50,727 bases of DNA, from NCBI GenBank assembly GCA_937888775.1, contig CALAQT010000242.1, forward strand, positions 1 to 50,727, written 5' to 3'. The notes beneath the pieces are model-generated. The model did not search any database. It worked only from the letters and a program-made list of their open reading frames with translations, and was not told the DNA's origin. Each line of letters starts with the position of its first letter. Position 1 is the stretch's first letter. Of the stretch, positions 32,840 to 41,453 are shown in pieces. The position numbers and the translations under genes were made by a program. This stretch comes from an uncultured Actinomycetes bacterium. Its GTDB lineage: Bacteria; Actinomycetota; Thermoleophilia; Solirubrobacterales; Solirubrobacteraceae.

Positions 32840-33679
32840 ATGCGCTTGCGGCTCTATCACCACCACGATGGCGCCCGCGTCGCCTACCGTGAGACCGGGA
32901 CCGGCCCGGCGATCGTGTTGCTGCATTCGCTCGGCCTCTCCCATCGCGAATGGGCGCCGATCGTGGCGCCGCTGTCGAGTCGCTTTCGCGTCGTCCTACC
33001 CGACCTCCCGCTGCATGGCGACTCCGAGGACCGTCCACGCCATCCCTACACACCGGACTGGCTGGCCGAGGTGATCGGCGGCTTCTGCCGCGAGGTCGGG
33101 GGACCGAGGTCGATGGTCGCCGGGCACGATGTCGGTGCCGAGCTGGCGTTGCTGGCCGTCAGCGCCGGCCGCTTGGAGCCGGCTCGGATCGTCCTCACGC
33201 CCAACCGCCTGCACCGCCGGGATGAGCTGGCGGCGCAACGGGCGGCCTGGCGAGCCGCCTGTCGCCTGGGCGCTTTGCCGGGGCTTGACCGTGTGCTCGC
33301 CCACGGCGCCAAGATGGTGTTCCGGCCGGCCCTCGGCGAGCGGCTCTCGGTGCAGCGCAACCCGGCCGCCCGCGACCTTCTGCGCCATGCGTTTGCCGAC
33401 GTCGGCGGGAACGGCAACCGAGCGCGTTCGTGGGCCAAGTTCGTCCGTCGCTGGCCGGTCGAGGCCCAGAGCCAGCTGCTCGACCTGTATCCGCGAATGG
33501 AGATGCCGGTTCTGCTGCTGTGGGCCGACCGCGACCCGGTCCACCCACCGGAGGGAGCCCAGGAGGCGCTTGACCTGCTGCCCAACGCGCAGCTTCGGAC
33601 GCTGGCCGGCACCGGATTCCTGATGGCCTACGACGATCCGATCGGCCTCGCCCGGGAGCTGATCGCGTTCTGTGGTTAG
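32840..33679 (+). CDS. Alpha/beta hydrolase of the GHDxG type lacking the usual catalytic His, 279 aa
   Basis: The fold is clear: IVLLHSLGLSHREW (oxyanion loop), nucleophile elbow VAGHDVGAELALLA with Asp97 as in epoxide hydrolases and haloalkane dehalogenases, and LLLWADRDPVHPP as the acid strand. At the position of the catalytic histidine (usually GxGH) the sequence reads LAGTGFLMAYDD, with Phe260 instead. It may be a non-catalytic relative or use another residue. The rest of the protein is intact and of normal length, so it is not a pseudogene. It is transcribed alone, and its upstream region has GGAAAG near the ATG. Confidence 0.8.
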   Translation: MRLRLYHHHDGARVAYRETGTGPAIVLLHSLGLSHREWAPIVAPLSSRFRVVLPDLPLHGDSEDRPRHPYTPDWLAEVIGGFCREVGGPRSMVAGHDVGAELALLAVSAGRLEPARIVLTPNRLHRRDELAAQRAAWRAACRLGALPGLDRVLAHGAKMVFRPALGERLSVQRNPAARDLLRHAFADVGGNGNRARSWAKFVRRWPVEAQSQLLDLYPRMEMPVLLLWADRDPVHPPEGAQEALDLLPNAQLRTLAGTGFLMAYDDPIGLARELIAFCG

Positions 33680-33821
33680 GGATCGCGGCAAAATCAGTGG
33701 CGGAATTGGACGGTCGACCCGGGGACGCTGCTCCGTCGCACGCGAGCGCAGGCGAGCCTCTGCCCCGTTGATGTGGCCGGACGAGGCGTCGGTAATTTCG
33801 TCGTGGGCCCAAGGAGTAGCT

Positions 33822-35183
33822 TTGAAAGCAGAAACCACCGAACTTGAAAGGACAGCCATGGGCGTGCAGGAGAAGGAGCAGCTCTGGGGCGGTGAGACCG
33901 CCAAGGCGGTCGACAACTTCCCCGTCTCCGGCGAGTCAGTCCCGGTGCCGGTGCTTCGCTGGCTGGGTCGGATCAAAGGCGCGGCGGCGCGCGTGAACCA
34001 CGAGCTCGGCCTGCTCGACGGCGCGTTTGCCGAGCCGATCGCCGCCGCCGCCGACCGGGTTGCCAACGGGGACTTCGACGACCAGTTCCCGATCGACGTC
34101 TTCCAGACGGGATCGGGCACCTCCACGAACATGAACGCCAACGAGGTGATCGCCAACCTCGCGGGTGGCCAGGCGCACCCCAACGATCACGTCAACATGG
34201 GTCAGTCCTCAAACGACGTGTTCCCCTCGGCGGTGCATCTCGCCGCGCTCGATCAGACCACCAACGACCTGCTGCCGGCGCTGGAGCAGCTCGAGGCCGC
34301 ATTTGCGGCCAAGGCGAGCGAGTTCAAGGACATCGTCAAGTCCGGACGCACGCATCTGATGGACGCCGTTCCCGTCACGCTCGGCCAGGAGTTCTCCGGA
34401 TACGCCGCCCAGATTCGCCTCGGCGCGCGCCGGCTGCGGGGCGCGCTGCCGCAGGTGGCCCAGATTCCGCTGGGCGGAACCGCCACCGGCAACGGCCTGA
34501 ACACGCATAAGGAGTTCGCGACCAAGGTTCGAGCGCGGCTGACCGAGGCAAGCGGCTTGGAGATCCGCGCGCCCGAGGATCCGTTCGAGGCCCAGGGCAA
34601 CCGGGACGCGCTGGTGGAGCTGTCCGGCGCGCTGAAGGTCGTGGCGGTGTCGCTGACCAAGATCGCCAACGACCTGGCGATGATGGGCTCCGGCCCGCGC
34701 GCGGGGATCGGCGAGCTGCTCCTGCCCGAGCTGCAGAAGGGCTCTTCGATCATGCCCGGCAAGGTCAACCCGGTGATCCCGGAGGTGGTGCTGCAGGTCT
34801 CCGCCCAGGTGATCGGCAACGATGCGGCGATCACCGTCGCCGGCATGCAGGGCAACTTCGAGCTCAACGTGCGCGTGCCGCTGATCGCGCGCAACCTACT
34901 GGAGTCGATCCGACTGCTGGCCTCGACGTCACGGATCTTCGCCGAGAAGTGCGTCGCCGGGATCAAGGCCAACGAGGAGGGCTGTCACCGCTCGGCCGAG
35001 TCGACGCTGGCGGCGGCCACGGCGCTCAATCCTTACATCGGCTACGACAAGGCGGCCGAGATCGTCAAGGAGGCCGCCGGCTCCGGTCGCATGCTGCGCG
35101 AGGTCGCCTACGAGAAAGGTGTCGACGAGGAGACCTACAACAAGGCGATGGACCTGCGCAAGATGGCGCAGGGGAACCTCTGA
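33822..35183 (+). CDS. fumC: Class II fumarate hydratase, ~453 aa
   Basis: This is a fumarase/aspartase-superfamily enzyme that interconverts fumarate and malate in the TCA cycle. Signature GSSIMPGKVNPVIPEV at about residues 307-322; GSGTSTNMNANEVIANLAG and SGRTHLMDAVPVTLGQE are the other active-site regions; the catalytic Ser is in the signature. TTG 33822 is preferred as start because AAGGAG lies 5 nt upstream and the first residues (ELERTAMG) align with the family's conserved TDSMG. ATG 33858, with GAAAGGA upstream, is the shorter alternative. It also connects with fumarate produced by the aromatic cluster near 41-46 kb. A large palindrome follows the stop. Confidence 0.93.
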   Translation: MKAETTELERTAMGVQEKEQLWGGETAKAVDNFPVSGESVPVPVLRWLGRIKGAAARVNHELGLLDGAFAEPIAAAADRVANGDFDDQFPIDVFQTGSGTSTNMNANEVIANLAGGQAHPNDHVNMGQSSNDVFPSAVHLAALDQTTNDLLPALEQLEAAFAAKASEFKDIVKSGRTHLMDAVPVTLGQEFSGYAAQIRLGARRLRGALPQVAQIPLGGTATGNGLNTHKEFATKVRARLTEASGLEIRAPEDPFEAQGNRDALVELSGALKVVAVSLTKIANDLAMMGSGPRAGIGELLLPELQKGSSIMPGKVNPVIPEVVLQVSAQVIGNDAAITVAGMQGNFELNVRVPLIARNLLESIRLLASTSRIFAEKCVAGIKANEEGCHRSAESTLAAATALNPYIGYDKAAEIVKEAAGSGRMLREVAYEKGVDEETYNKAMDLRKMAQGNL

Positions 35184-35208
35184 GCACCCCTCGACGGCGC
35201 TCCAGGCG

Positions 35209-35257
35209 CAACTTTGGCGATCTGCGACCACATGTCGGTCGCACATCGCCAAAGTTG
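35209..35257. terminator. Exceptionally long palindromic terminator after fumC
   Basis: The arms are 21 bp each (35209-35229 and 35237-35257), perfectly complementary, around a 7-nt loop. The outer part is CAACTTTGGCGA and its complement. It lies 25 bp after fumC and 65 bp before the convergent acetolactate-synthase-like stop, so it can serve both strands. Confidence 0.75.
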
Positions 35258-35296
<39 letters not shown>

Positions 35297-35321
35297 GGAC
35301 AGGGACGGGAGGGGGCGGGCG

Positions 35322-36965
35322 CTAGGTGGCGACCGTCTCGGCGCCCAGCTCGTGGGAGATCGCCACATCGATCGAATAGTCGATCGGCACGACGATCAGC
35401 GACGGCCCATCCAGGGCCAGCGCCTGGCTCAGCCGCCGGGAGAACTCGTCCGCGCTGGCACACCGCCAGGCCGGCATCCCGAATGCGTCGGCCAGCTTGA
35501 CGAAGTCAGGGTTGCCGAAGTCGACGTCGAAGTGGCGGCCGAACTTCTTGTCCTGCTTCCAGGCGATCGAACCGAACTGGCCGTTCTCCCAGATCACATT
35601 GACCACGGCGGTGCCCAACCGAACGGCCGTCTCGAGTTCCTGGCAATTCATCAGAAAGCCGCCGTCGCCGCTGACCGTCACCACATGGCGCTCGGGGTTC
35701 ACTAGCTTGGCCGCGATCGCGGTCGGCAGCGCAAAGCCCATCCCCGCCAGCCCGTTGGCGATCAGCACGGTTCCCGGTTCGTGGGCCGGGAACATCCTTC
35801 CGATCCACAGCTTGTGCAGCCCCACGTCCGAGACCAGCAGGTCGTCTCGCCTCAGGGCGTGGCGGATGTCTGACAGCACGCGCGGCGGGCGGATCGGGAA
35901 ATGGTCGTCGTCGCGGGCTTCGGTCAATGCGCCGAGGACCAGATCGCGCAGCCGGCTGTCCGGATGCGCGGGCGCCTGGCTGCTACATCCGGCGGCCAGC
36001 CGGGCCAGCACGTGGGGGATGTCGCCGATCAGCTCCACGGCCGGGATGAAGAACTCGTCGATCTCGGCATCGACGGTGTCGATCACCACGATCTGCTTGT
36101 CGGCCTTGGGGTTCCAGTGCTCGGGAGCGTGCTCCACGAGGTCATAGCCGACTGCGATCACGACGTCGGCGTCCTCAAAGCCGGCCATCGCGTAGTCGCG
36201 GGACTGCAGCCCCACGGTCCCCAACGCGTGGGGATCCTCGTAGTCGAGCAGCCCCTTGGCCATGAACGTCTCCGCTACCGGGATCCCGGTGGTCTGCACG
36301 AAGGCGCGCAGCCCCCGGCTGGCGTGAGTCCGGATCGCGCCGTTGCCGGCGAGGATGATCGGATGCTCCGCATTGGTGATGATCTCCGTTGCGCTCTGCA
36401 GCTCACGCATCCCCGGCTCGGGCCGGACCGGAGCCCGGCGCGGCAGCGGGGAGGCGTCAAGTGAGCGCATCATCACGTCCTCGGGCAGCTCCAGATGGGT
36501 CGAGCCGGGTTTCTCCGATTCGGCCACCTTAAACGCCTTGCGCACAACTTCCGGCACGATCTCCGGGCTGGAAACCCGTGCATTCCACTTCACGACCGGG
36601 CGCAGGATCCCGATCAGGTCGATGTACTGGTGTGACTCCTTATGCATCCGCTCGAGGTCAGATTGGCCGGTGAGCGCCACCAGCGGGGCTCGGTCAAGGA
36701 ATGCGTCGGCCACCGCCGTGACGAGGTTGGTGGCCCCGGGGCCCAGCGTGCCGAGGCATACCCCGGCCCGGCCCGTGAGCCGGCCGTAGGCGTCGGCCAT
36801 GTAGGCGCCGCCCTGCTCGTGGCGCACGAGCACGAAATTGATCGACGAATCGGCCAGGGACTCGTTGAGATCCAGTGTTTCCTCGCCCGGAATGCCGAAC
36901 ACGTACTCGACGCCTTCGGCCTCAAGGCACTCCACGAAGACCTCTGAAGCCTTGCGATCGCTCAT
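35322..36965 (-). CDS. Acetolactate-synthase-like ThDP-dependent enzyme, 547 aa
   Basis: All three ThDP-enzyme domains are present: the PYR domain with the cofactor-activating Glu50 in LVRHEQGGAYMADAYGRLTG, a central Rossmann domain (EHPIILAGNGAIR, VVIAVGYDLVEHAP), and the PP domain with VTVSGDGGFLMNCQELETAV then VNVIWENGQFGSIAWKQ. The layout fits a single-chain acetolactate synthase of the catabolic (AlsS) kind, without a regulatory subunit gene next to it. Other ThDP family members, such as sulfoacetaldehyde acetyltransferase or glyoxylate carboligase, are less likely but not excluded. The ATG at 36965 lies 8 nt downstream of TATAGG; this AT-rich element also faces the divergent SpoIID-domain gene. 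Confidence 0.82.
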   Translation of the reverse strand: MSDRKASEVFVECLEAEGVEYVFGIPGEETLDLNESLADSSINFVLVRHEQGGAYMADAYGRLTGRAGVCLGTLGPGATNLVTAVADAFLDRAPLVALTGQSDLERMHKESHQYIDLIGILRPVVKWNARVSSPEIVPEVVRKAFKVAESEKPGSTHLELPEDVMMRSLDASPLPRRAPVRPEPGMRELQSATEIITNAEHPIILAGNGAIRTHASRGLRAFVQTTGIPVAETFMAKGLLDYEDPHALGTVGLQSRDYAMAGFEDADVVIAVGYDLVEHAPEHWNPKADKQIVVIDTVDAEIDEFFIPAVELIGDIPHVLARLAAGCSSQAPAHPDSRLRDLVLGALTEARDDDHFPIRPPRVLSDIRHALRRDDLLVSDVGLHKLWIGRMFPAHEPGTVLIANGLAGMGFALPTAIAAKLVNPERHVVTVSGDGGFLMNCQELETAVRLGTAVVNVIWENGQFGSIAWKQDKKFGRHFDVDFGNPDFVKLADAFGMPAWRCASADEFSRRLSQALALDGPSLIVVPIDYSIDVAISHELGAETVAT

Positions 36966-36973
36966 GCCAGGAC

Positions 36974-36982
36974 CCTATATAA
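36974..36982. promoter_or_regulatory. TATATA element shared by two divergent genes
   Basis: The stretch CCTATATAAC reads TATAGG on the minus strand, 8 nt before the acetolactate-synthase-like ATG, and TATAAC on the plus strand toward the SpoIID-domain gene. The symmetric core could act as a -10 for both. Confidence 0.4.
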
Positions 36983-37083
36983 CCCGAATCCCTCAACTTC
37001 ACGCGCGGACCGGCCGCGCGTGGGGCGTGGCGGCCCGAACCGCGGGACTTCGCGCGTGGCGCGGCGGCCTGGGCGTCCACGGA

Positions 37084-38427
37084 GTGACTTGGCGGCTACG
37101 CCACGCCATTCTCGTCGTCGTGCTGGCCGTGGGCATGGCGCTGGGACTTGGGACGAGTGCCCGGGCCGCGAGCGTGTTCTACATCCGCGGCGGGGGCGAT
37201 GGGCACGGGATCGGAATGAGCCAGTACGGAGCCTACGGCTACGCCCTGCACGGCAAGGACTATCGCTTCATCCTTGCCCATTACTACCAGGGGACCGAAC
37301 TGGGCTCCACCGACCCCAACCAGATCGTCCGCGTGCTGATCGCCGACGGCTCGGCGCAGTTCAGCGGCGCCACCGCCGCCGGCGGCCAGCCGCTGGATCC
37401 CGCCACCACGTATGCGGTCACTGCGCCGGCCGGTGGATCGCTGAGCCTCCAGACCACCGGCGGCCGGCGAATCGGGAGCTTCCCCGCTCCCCTCACGGTC
37501 ACCGGGGCGGCACCGCTCAACGTGCCCGGCCTCGGCGCCTACCGGGGCTCACTCCAGTTGCGCCCGGACGGCAACGGGGGCGTCGAGACGGTCAACGCCC
37601 TGGGCCTCGAGGACTACGTGCGCGGTGTCATCTCGGCCGAGATGCCGTCCAGCTGGGCGCCTGCCGCGCTGCAGGCCCAGGCGGTCGCGGCTCGCACGTA
37701 CGCGATCACCACCACCGTCGGCGGCACCGGTTATGACCTTTATTCCGACACGCGCTCGCAGATGTATCGCGGGGTGAGCGCCGAGACCGCATCCACGGAC
37801 GCGGCGGTCGCCGCCACCCGCGGTCAGATCGTGACCTACGACGGGCAGCCGGCGGTCACGTACTTCTTCGCCAGCTCCGGTGGCTACACGGAGAACATCG
37901 AGAATGTCTGGCCCGGCGCCACGCCGGAGCCGTGGTTGCGCGGGGTGCTCGATCCCTACGACGGCGCGGGAGGGGACCCCTACCACAGCTGGAGCTATCA
38001 GATGAGCACCATCGCTGCGGCGGCCAGGCTGGGCGCCTCGGTCAAGGGGTCGCTGATCGGTATCCAGGTCACCCGGCACGGTGCCTCGCCACGGATTCTG
38101 ACCGCTCAGGTGGTCGGGACCCAGGGTCGCGCCGCGCTGTCGGGGGCCTCGCTGGAGGGCGATTTCTCGCTGCCCACAACCTACGCCGCCTTCACCACGA
38201 TCACCACCGTCGCGGGGTGGCATTCGGGGAGGGGCGTGAGCGGCTCGGTGTTCCCCGGCTCGACGGGGGCATCGATCGCCGTGCAGGCACAGGTGGGTCG
38301 CGGCTGGCACTCGGTGGCGCAGGCCAAGCTGGATGCCGGCGGCCGCTTTCAGACCCGGCTGGTCGCGGCGGGCACCTACCGGATCGTGTTCCGCGGCCTC
38401 GACGGGCCCGCCGTCAGCGTCAGTTGA
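37084..38427 (+). CDS. Secreted SpoIID/LytB-domain protein, ~447 aa
   Basis: A signal peptide is evident: TWRLRHAILVVVLAVGMALG then LGTSARAAS, with cleavage after ARA likely. Next comes the motif GGDGHGIGMSQYGAYGYALH and then the SpoIID core: GLEDYVRGVISAEMPSSWAP then ALQAQAVAARTYAI, and YFFASSGGYTENIENVW. SpoIID is a lytic transglycosylase acting on denuded peptidoglycan during sporulation; relatives in non-sporulating actinobacteria probably remodel cell wall. The catalytic-type Glu of ISAEMP is present. GTG 37084 sits at the right distance from the hydrophobic core; GTG 37027 is an alternative. The C-terminal ~80 residues look like a beta-rich binding domain. Confidence 0.82.
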   Translation: MTWRLRHAILVVVLAVGMALGLGTSARAASVFYIRGGGDGHGIGMSQYGAYGYALHGKDYRFILAHYYQGTELGSTDPNQIVRVLIADGSAQFSGATAAGGQPLDPATTYAVTAPAGGSLSLQTTGGRRIGSFPAPLTVTGAAPLNVPGLGAYRGSLQLRPDGNGGVETVNALGLEDYVRGVISAEMPSSWAPAALQAQAVAARTYAITTTVGGTGYDLYSDTRSQMYRGVSAETASTDAAVAATRGQIVTYDGQPAVTYFFASSGGYTENIENVWPGATPEPWLRGVLDPYDGAGGDPYHSWSYQMSTIAAAARLGASVKGSLIGIQVTRHGASPRILTAQVVGTQGRAALSGASLEGDFSLPTTYAAFTTITTVAGWHSGRGVSGSVFPGSTGASIAVQAQVGRGWHSVAQAKLDAGGRFQTRLVAAGTYRIVFRGLDGPAVSVS

Positions 38428-38430
38428 CGG

Positions 38431-38726
38431 GTCGGCCGTAGGTGGTCAGCCGAGGGGCCGGCCGTAGGTGGTCAGCCGAGGGGCCGGCCGTGGGTGGTCA
38501 GCCGAGGGGCTGCTGGCCGTAGGTGGTCAGCCGAGGGGCCGGCCGTAGGTGGTCAGCCGAGGGGCTGCTGGCCGTAGGTGGTCAGCCGAGGGGCCGTCGG
38601 TAGGTCTCAGCCGAGGGGCCGGCCGTAGGTGGTCAGCCGAGGGGCTGCTGCCGTAGGTGGTCAGCCGAGGGGCCGGCCGTAGGTGGTCAGCCGAGGGGCC
38701 GTCGGTAGGTCTCAGCCCGACGGGCC
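38431..38726. repeat. Minisatellite of 11 units, period 26/29 bp
   Basis: Eleven imperfect units carry the core TAGGTGGTCAGCCGAGGGG. They come in three forms: A, joined by CCGGCCG (26 bp); B, joined by CTGCTGG (29 bp, one copy 28); and C, a variant CGGTAGGTCTCAGCCG. B units can form CAGCC-GAGG-GGCTG hairpins. The units are contiguous with no unique spacers, so this is not a CRISPR array. It fills the gap between the SpoIID-domain and exonuclease genes and stops just before the exonuclease promoter box. Confidence 0.88.
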
Positions 38727-38748
38727 CCGGCCGTCAGCAACGGTGCAC

Positions 38749-38754
38749 TAGCCT
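38749..38754 (+). promoter_or_regulatory. TAGCCT leaderless -10 box
   Basis: TAGCCT ends 7 nt before the GTG at 38762, with no Shine-Dalgarno. Confidence 0.45.
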
Positions 38755-38761
38755 GCCGGTC

Positions 38762-39631
38762 GTGTCAGGCCCGCTGCTGGCGATCGACGGCCCGTTTCTG
38801 CTCTACCGGTCGTTCTTCGCCCTGCCCGAGTCGATCACCGGCGTCGAGGACCACCCGATCGGGGCGCTGTTGGGCGCCACGAACCTGATCCTTCGGATTG
38901 CCGCGGACCGCTCGCCGCGGGCGATAGTCGTCTGCTTCGGGGCTGAGGCGGCCAGGTACCGCGTGGAGCTCTACCCGGGCTATCACGCCCAGCGCCCACC
39001 GGTGCCCGATGCGCTGGCGTGGCAGTTTCAGCAGGCGCCGGACCTGTTTGCCGCATTCGGCTGGAGCTCGGCCGACGCGCCCGAACTGGAAGCCGATGAC
39101 CTGCTCGGGTCGCTGGCGGGCGCCGAGGTGCAGGCCGGCGGCAGCGCCCTGATCCTCACCGGCGACCGCGACATGTACCAGTGCGCGCGTCCGGGTGTGA
39201 GCGTGCTGTATCTGAAGATGGGCTCGAGCGGGTTTGAGGAGGTCGATCCGGCCGAGGTGCAGCGTCGCTACGGGATCGGACCGGAGCTGGTGCCCGACTT
39301 CATTGCGTTGCGCGGCGATCCATCCGACGGTCTCCCGGGCGCGAAGGGGATCGGCGCCAAGACGGCCGCCGACCTGCTCTCACGCCACGGGTCGCTGGAG
39401 GCGGCGATCGCCGCGGCCGACGGGGAGCGCCCCCGGATAGCGGCGGCCCTGCTTGAGTCGGCCGATGATCTGCGCGCGTTTGCCGAGATCGCCACGCTCC
39501 AGACCGTCGACGTGCAGCGCCCGGACGACGCGCCAACCGACCTCGCCCCTGGTGCGGCGGCCGCGCGGGCACTGGGCATGAACAAGCTCGCCGAGAGGTT
39601 GAAACGGGCCCAGACGCTCGGGGATCTCTAG
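38762..39631 (+). CDS. 5'-3' exonuclease (PolA N-terminal/FEN-like), 289 aa
   Basis: This is a stand-alone FEN-type structure-specific nuclease. Metal-ligand motifs: LAIDGPFLLYRSFFALP (Asp9), ELEADDLLGSLAG, LILTGDRDMYQ, and RGDPSDGLPGAKGIGAKTAA, which combines the last Asp with the helix-hairpin-helix for DNA binding. The usual FD Asp of the second motif is Gly here (VVCFGAEAARYR), though the following Arg is kept. Role: removing RNA primers or 5' flaps, complementing PolA. The start is GTG 38762, supported by the TAGCCT box; the longer open frame upstream is made by the minisatellite. Confidence 0.88.
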   Translation: MSGPLLAIDGPFLLYRSFFALPESITGVEDHPIGALLGATNLILRIAADRSPRAIVVCFGAEAARYRVELYPGYHAQRPPVPDALAWQFQQAPDLFAAFGWSSADAPELEADDLLGSLAGAEVQAGGSALILTGDRDMYQCARPGVSVLYLKMGSSGFEEVDPAEVQRRYGIGPELVPDFIALRGDPSDGLPGAKGIGAKTAADLLSRHGSLEAAIAAADGERPRIAAALLESADDLRAFAEIATLQTVDVQRPDDAPTDLAPGAAAARALGMNKLAERLKRAQTLGDL

Positions 39632-39655
39632 GGACGTGATGGCGCACGAGACGGG

Positions 39656-39700
39656 ACCTGGCCGAAAAAGCGCACGAGGGTTTCGCTTTTTCGGCCAGGT
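39656..39700. terminator. Bidirectional terminator, 17-bp arms
   Basis: ACCTGGCCGAAAAAGCG (39656-39672) pairs perfectly with its complement at 39684-39700 around an 11-nt loop. The A5/T5 tracts give each strand a poly-U-like segment. It lies between the exonuclease stop and the convergent ychF stop. Confidence 0.85.
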
Positions 39701-39725
39701 TCGAAGATCGATGCCGGCCGCAGGT

Positions 39726-40805
39726 CTACGGCGTGAACTTCACCGTGATCACGTCTCCGTCGGCCACGACGTAGTCGCGGCCCTCCAGGCGCAGGGTGCC
39801 GCGGTCCCGGCCGCCGGCGTAGCCGCCCGCCGCCACCAGCTGATCCCAGGCGATAACCTCGGCGCGCACGAACCCGCGCTGGATGTCGGAGTGGATCATG
39901 CCCGCGGCGTGCCAGACCGACAGGCCGCGTCGCAGATGCCAGGACTGAGCCGGCTTGTCATCACCGGCGGTGAAGAAGGCGACCAGCTCCAGCAGCGAGA
40001 AGGCGCTGCGGACCACCGTCTGCAGGCTGGACTCGGCCAGCCCCAGGTCGGATCGCATCGCGACGGCCTCGTCGTCGGAAAGCTCTGAAAGCTCTGACTC
40101 CAGCCGGGCCGAGACGGCCACCACGCCCGCGCCCTGGGCGGCGGCGTGCCGGCGGATCGATTCGGGCACCTCGTCGCTGCCCTCCTCGACGTTGACCACG
40201 AACAGCACCGGCTTGGCGGTCAGCGACCCCAGCATCGCCATCGCGCGGGGTGCATCGGCGGGCGGCGGGACGGTTCGCGCCGGGCGTCCCGCCTGTAGCG
40301 CCCCGACCAGCTCGCCCAGCCACTTGGCTTCGGCGATCGAGCTGCGGTCGCCGGTCTTGGCCGCCTTCGCGACCCGGTCGAGGCGCCGCTCGGCCTGCTC
40401 GAGGTCGGCGTAGACGAGTTCGGTCTCGATTGTGTCGATGTCGGCCAGCGGGTCGACGCGGCCCTCGGGGTGGACGACGTTCGGGTCCTCATGGACGCGC
40501 ACGACGTGCAAGATCGCGTCAGTCTCACGGATGTTGGCCAAGAACTGGTTGCCCAGGCCCTCACCGCGGTGGGCGCCGGCCACCAGCCCAGCGATGTCGT
40601 GAAACGCGATCGTGTCGGGTACGACCTTGGAAGCTCGTACCGTGGCCGCGACCGCATTCAGGCGCTCGTCGGCTACCGGAACGATCGCCACGTTGGGCTC
40701 GATCGTGGTGAAAGGGTAGTTAGCCGCCTCGGCCGCCACCCCGGTCAGGGCGCTGAACAGGGAGGACTTGCCGGCGTTGGGCATGCCGACGATTCCGACC
40801 TTCAT
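39726..40805 (-). CDS. ychF: Redox-responsive ATPase YchF (Obg-like), 359 aa
   Basis: This is a universally conserved P-loop protein of the Obg family that prefers ATP. G1 is [20 protein letters not shown]2/G3 are [14 protein letters not shown] and [20 protein letters not shown], and the specificity motif is NVEEG (Asn-x-x-Glu replacing the NKxD of GTPases). The coiled-coil insertion and the C-terminal TGS domain ([15 protein letters not shown] to [11 protein letters not shown]) are complete. The protein binds ribosomes and responds to oxidative stress in other bacteria. The ATG at 40805 starts [10 protein letters not shown]. The PAP2 gene lies 34 bp upstream on the same strand, so the two may be co-transcribed. 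Confidence 0.95.
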   Translation of the reverse strand: MKVGIVGMPNAGKSSLFSALTGVAAEAANYPFTTIEPNVAIVPVADERLNAVAATVRASKVVPDTIAFHDIAGLVAGAHRGEGLGNQFLANIRETDAILHVVRVHEDPNVVHPEGRVDPLADIDTIETELVYADLEQAERRLDRVAKAAKTGDRSSIAEAKWLGELVGALQAGRPARTVPPPADAPRAMAMLGSLTAKPVLFVVNVEEGSDEVPESIRRHAAAQGAGVVAVSARLESELSELSDDEAVAMRSDLGLAESSLQTVVRSAFSLLELVAFFTAGDDKPAQSWHLRRGLSVWHAAGMIHSDIQRGFVRAEVIAWDQLVAAGGYAGGRDRGTLRLEGRDYVVADGDVITVKFTP

Positions 40806-40839
40806 CGCCGACTCAGCTGGTCTGGGACGTTGCCGGCGT

Positions 40840-41358
40840 TCATCGCCGACCCTCCTGGCCCGTGGCGGCCGGCCAGCATCCGGCAATCGCGGTTCCAAGC
40901 GCCGCGCCGAACACGACGTCGCTGGGGTAGTGGACGCCTAGGTAGGGTCGGCTGATCGCGAAGGCGGCGGCGGCCGCATACAGCGCCGGGGCCGGCACCA
41001 GACCCCGGTAGGCGCGGGCGGCGGCGAACGAGGTTGTGGCGTGGGCGCTGGGAAAGGACAGGCGAGAGACGGTCGGCGTCAGCGACGGCAGGCCGTCGAA
41101 CTGTGGGCGTGGCCGGCGGACCGTGACCTTGACCGCATAGTTGAGCGCATAGGCGGCGGCGACGATCCCCGCTCCGCGCCCCCACTGGCGCCGGCGGCGG
41201 CCGCGGTTGGTCAGCGCGCCTGCCGCCCCCAGCCCCAACCAGCAGGCGGCGTGCTCGCCCAGCCGGGAGTAGGCGGCGACCGCGCGTTCGGATCGCGGGG
41301 TGTGGCCGCGGCTGCGGGCGAGGACCGCGAGGCGGCGATCGAGTTCAAGCGGGGACAC
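40840..41358 (-). CDS. PAP2-family membrane phosphatase, 172 aa
   Basis: This integral-membrane lipid phosphatase has the three PAP2 motifs: KVTVRRPRP (motif 1), SFPSAHATTSF (motif 2, catalytic His) and SRPYLGVHYPSDVV (motif 3). Several short hydrophobic helices surround them. Possible substrates are undecaprenyl pyrophosphate or phosphatidic acid; the sequence does not decide. The start is GTG 41358 with TACAGT 7 nt upstream (41366-41371), the leaderless pattern. It is followed on the same strand by ychF. Confidence 0.9.
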   Translation of the reverse strand: MSPLELDRRLAVLARSRGHTPRSERAVAAYSRLGEHAACWLGLGAAGALTNRGRRRRQWGRGAGIVAAAYALNYAVKVTVRRPRPQFDGLPSLTPTVSRLSFPSAHATTSFAAARAYRGLVPAPALYAAAAAFAISRPYLGVHYPSDVVFGAALGTAIAGCWPAATGQEGRR

Positions 41359-41365
41359 GGCCGAG

Positions 41366-41371
41366 ACTGTA
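41366..41371 (-). promoter_or_regulatory. TACAGT leaderless -10 box of the PAP2 gene
   Basis: On the minus strand TACAGT lies exactly 7 nt before the GTG at 41358, with no Shine-Dalgarno in the spacer. Confidence 0.5.
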
Positions 41372-41404
41372 CGAGGTCGGTGCGGGGGCCCCGATCAGGC
41401 CGCA

Positions 41405-41439
41405 GTGGTGACCACGCGCCCCAGACGCGCGGTCACCAC
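41405..41439 (-). terminator. Terminator hairpin after the phenylalanine hydroxylase gene
   Basis: GTGGTGACC-A-CGCG pairs with CGCG-C-GGTCACCAC around a 7-nt loop, with one A/C mismatch. It lies 15 bp past the stop of the aromatic-catabolism operon, upstream of the PAP2 promoter. Confidence 0.7.
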
Positions 41440-41453
41440 GACCTACTTGCTCC

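Noticed and set aside
38431..38726. Possible CRISPR array
   Set aside because: Units are directly contiguous, with no unique spacers and no cas genes nearby; this is a minisatellite.
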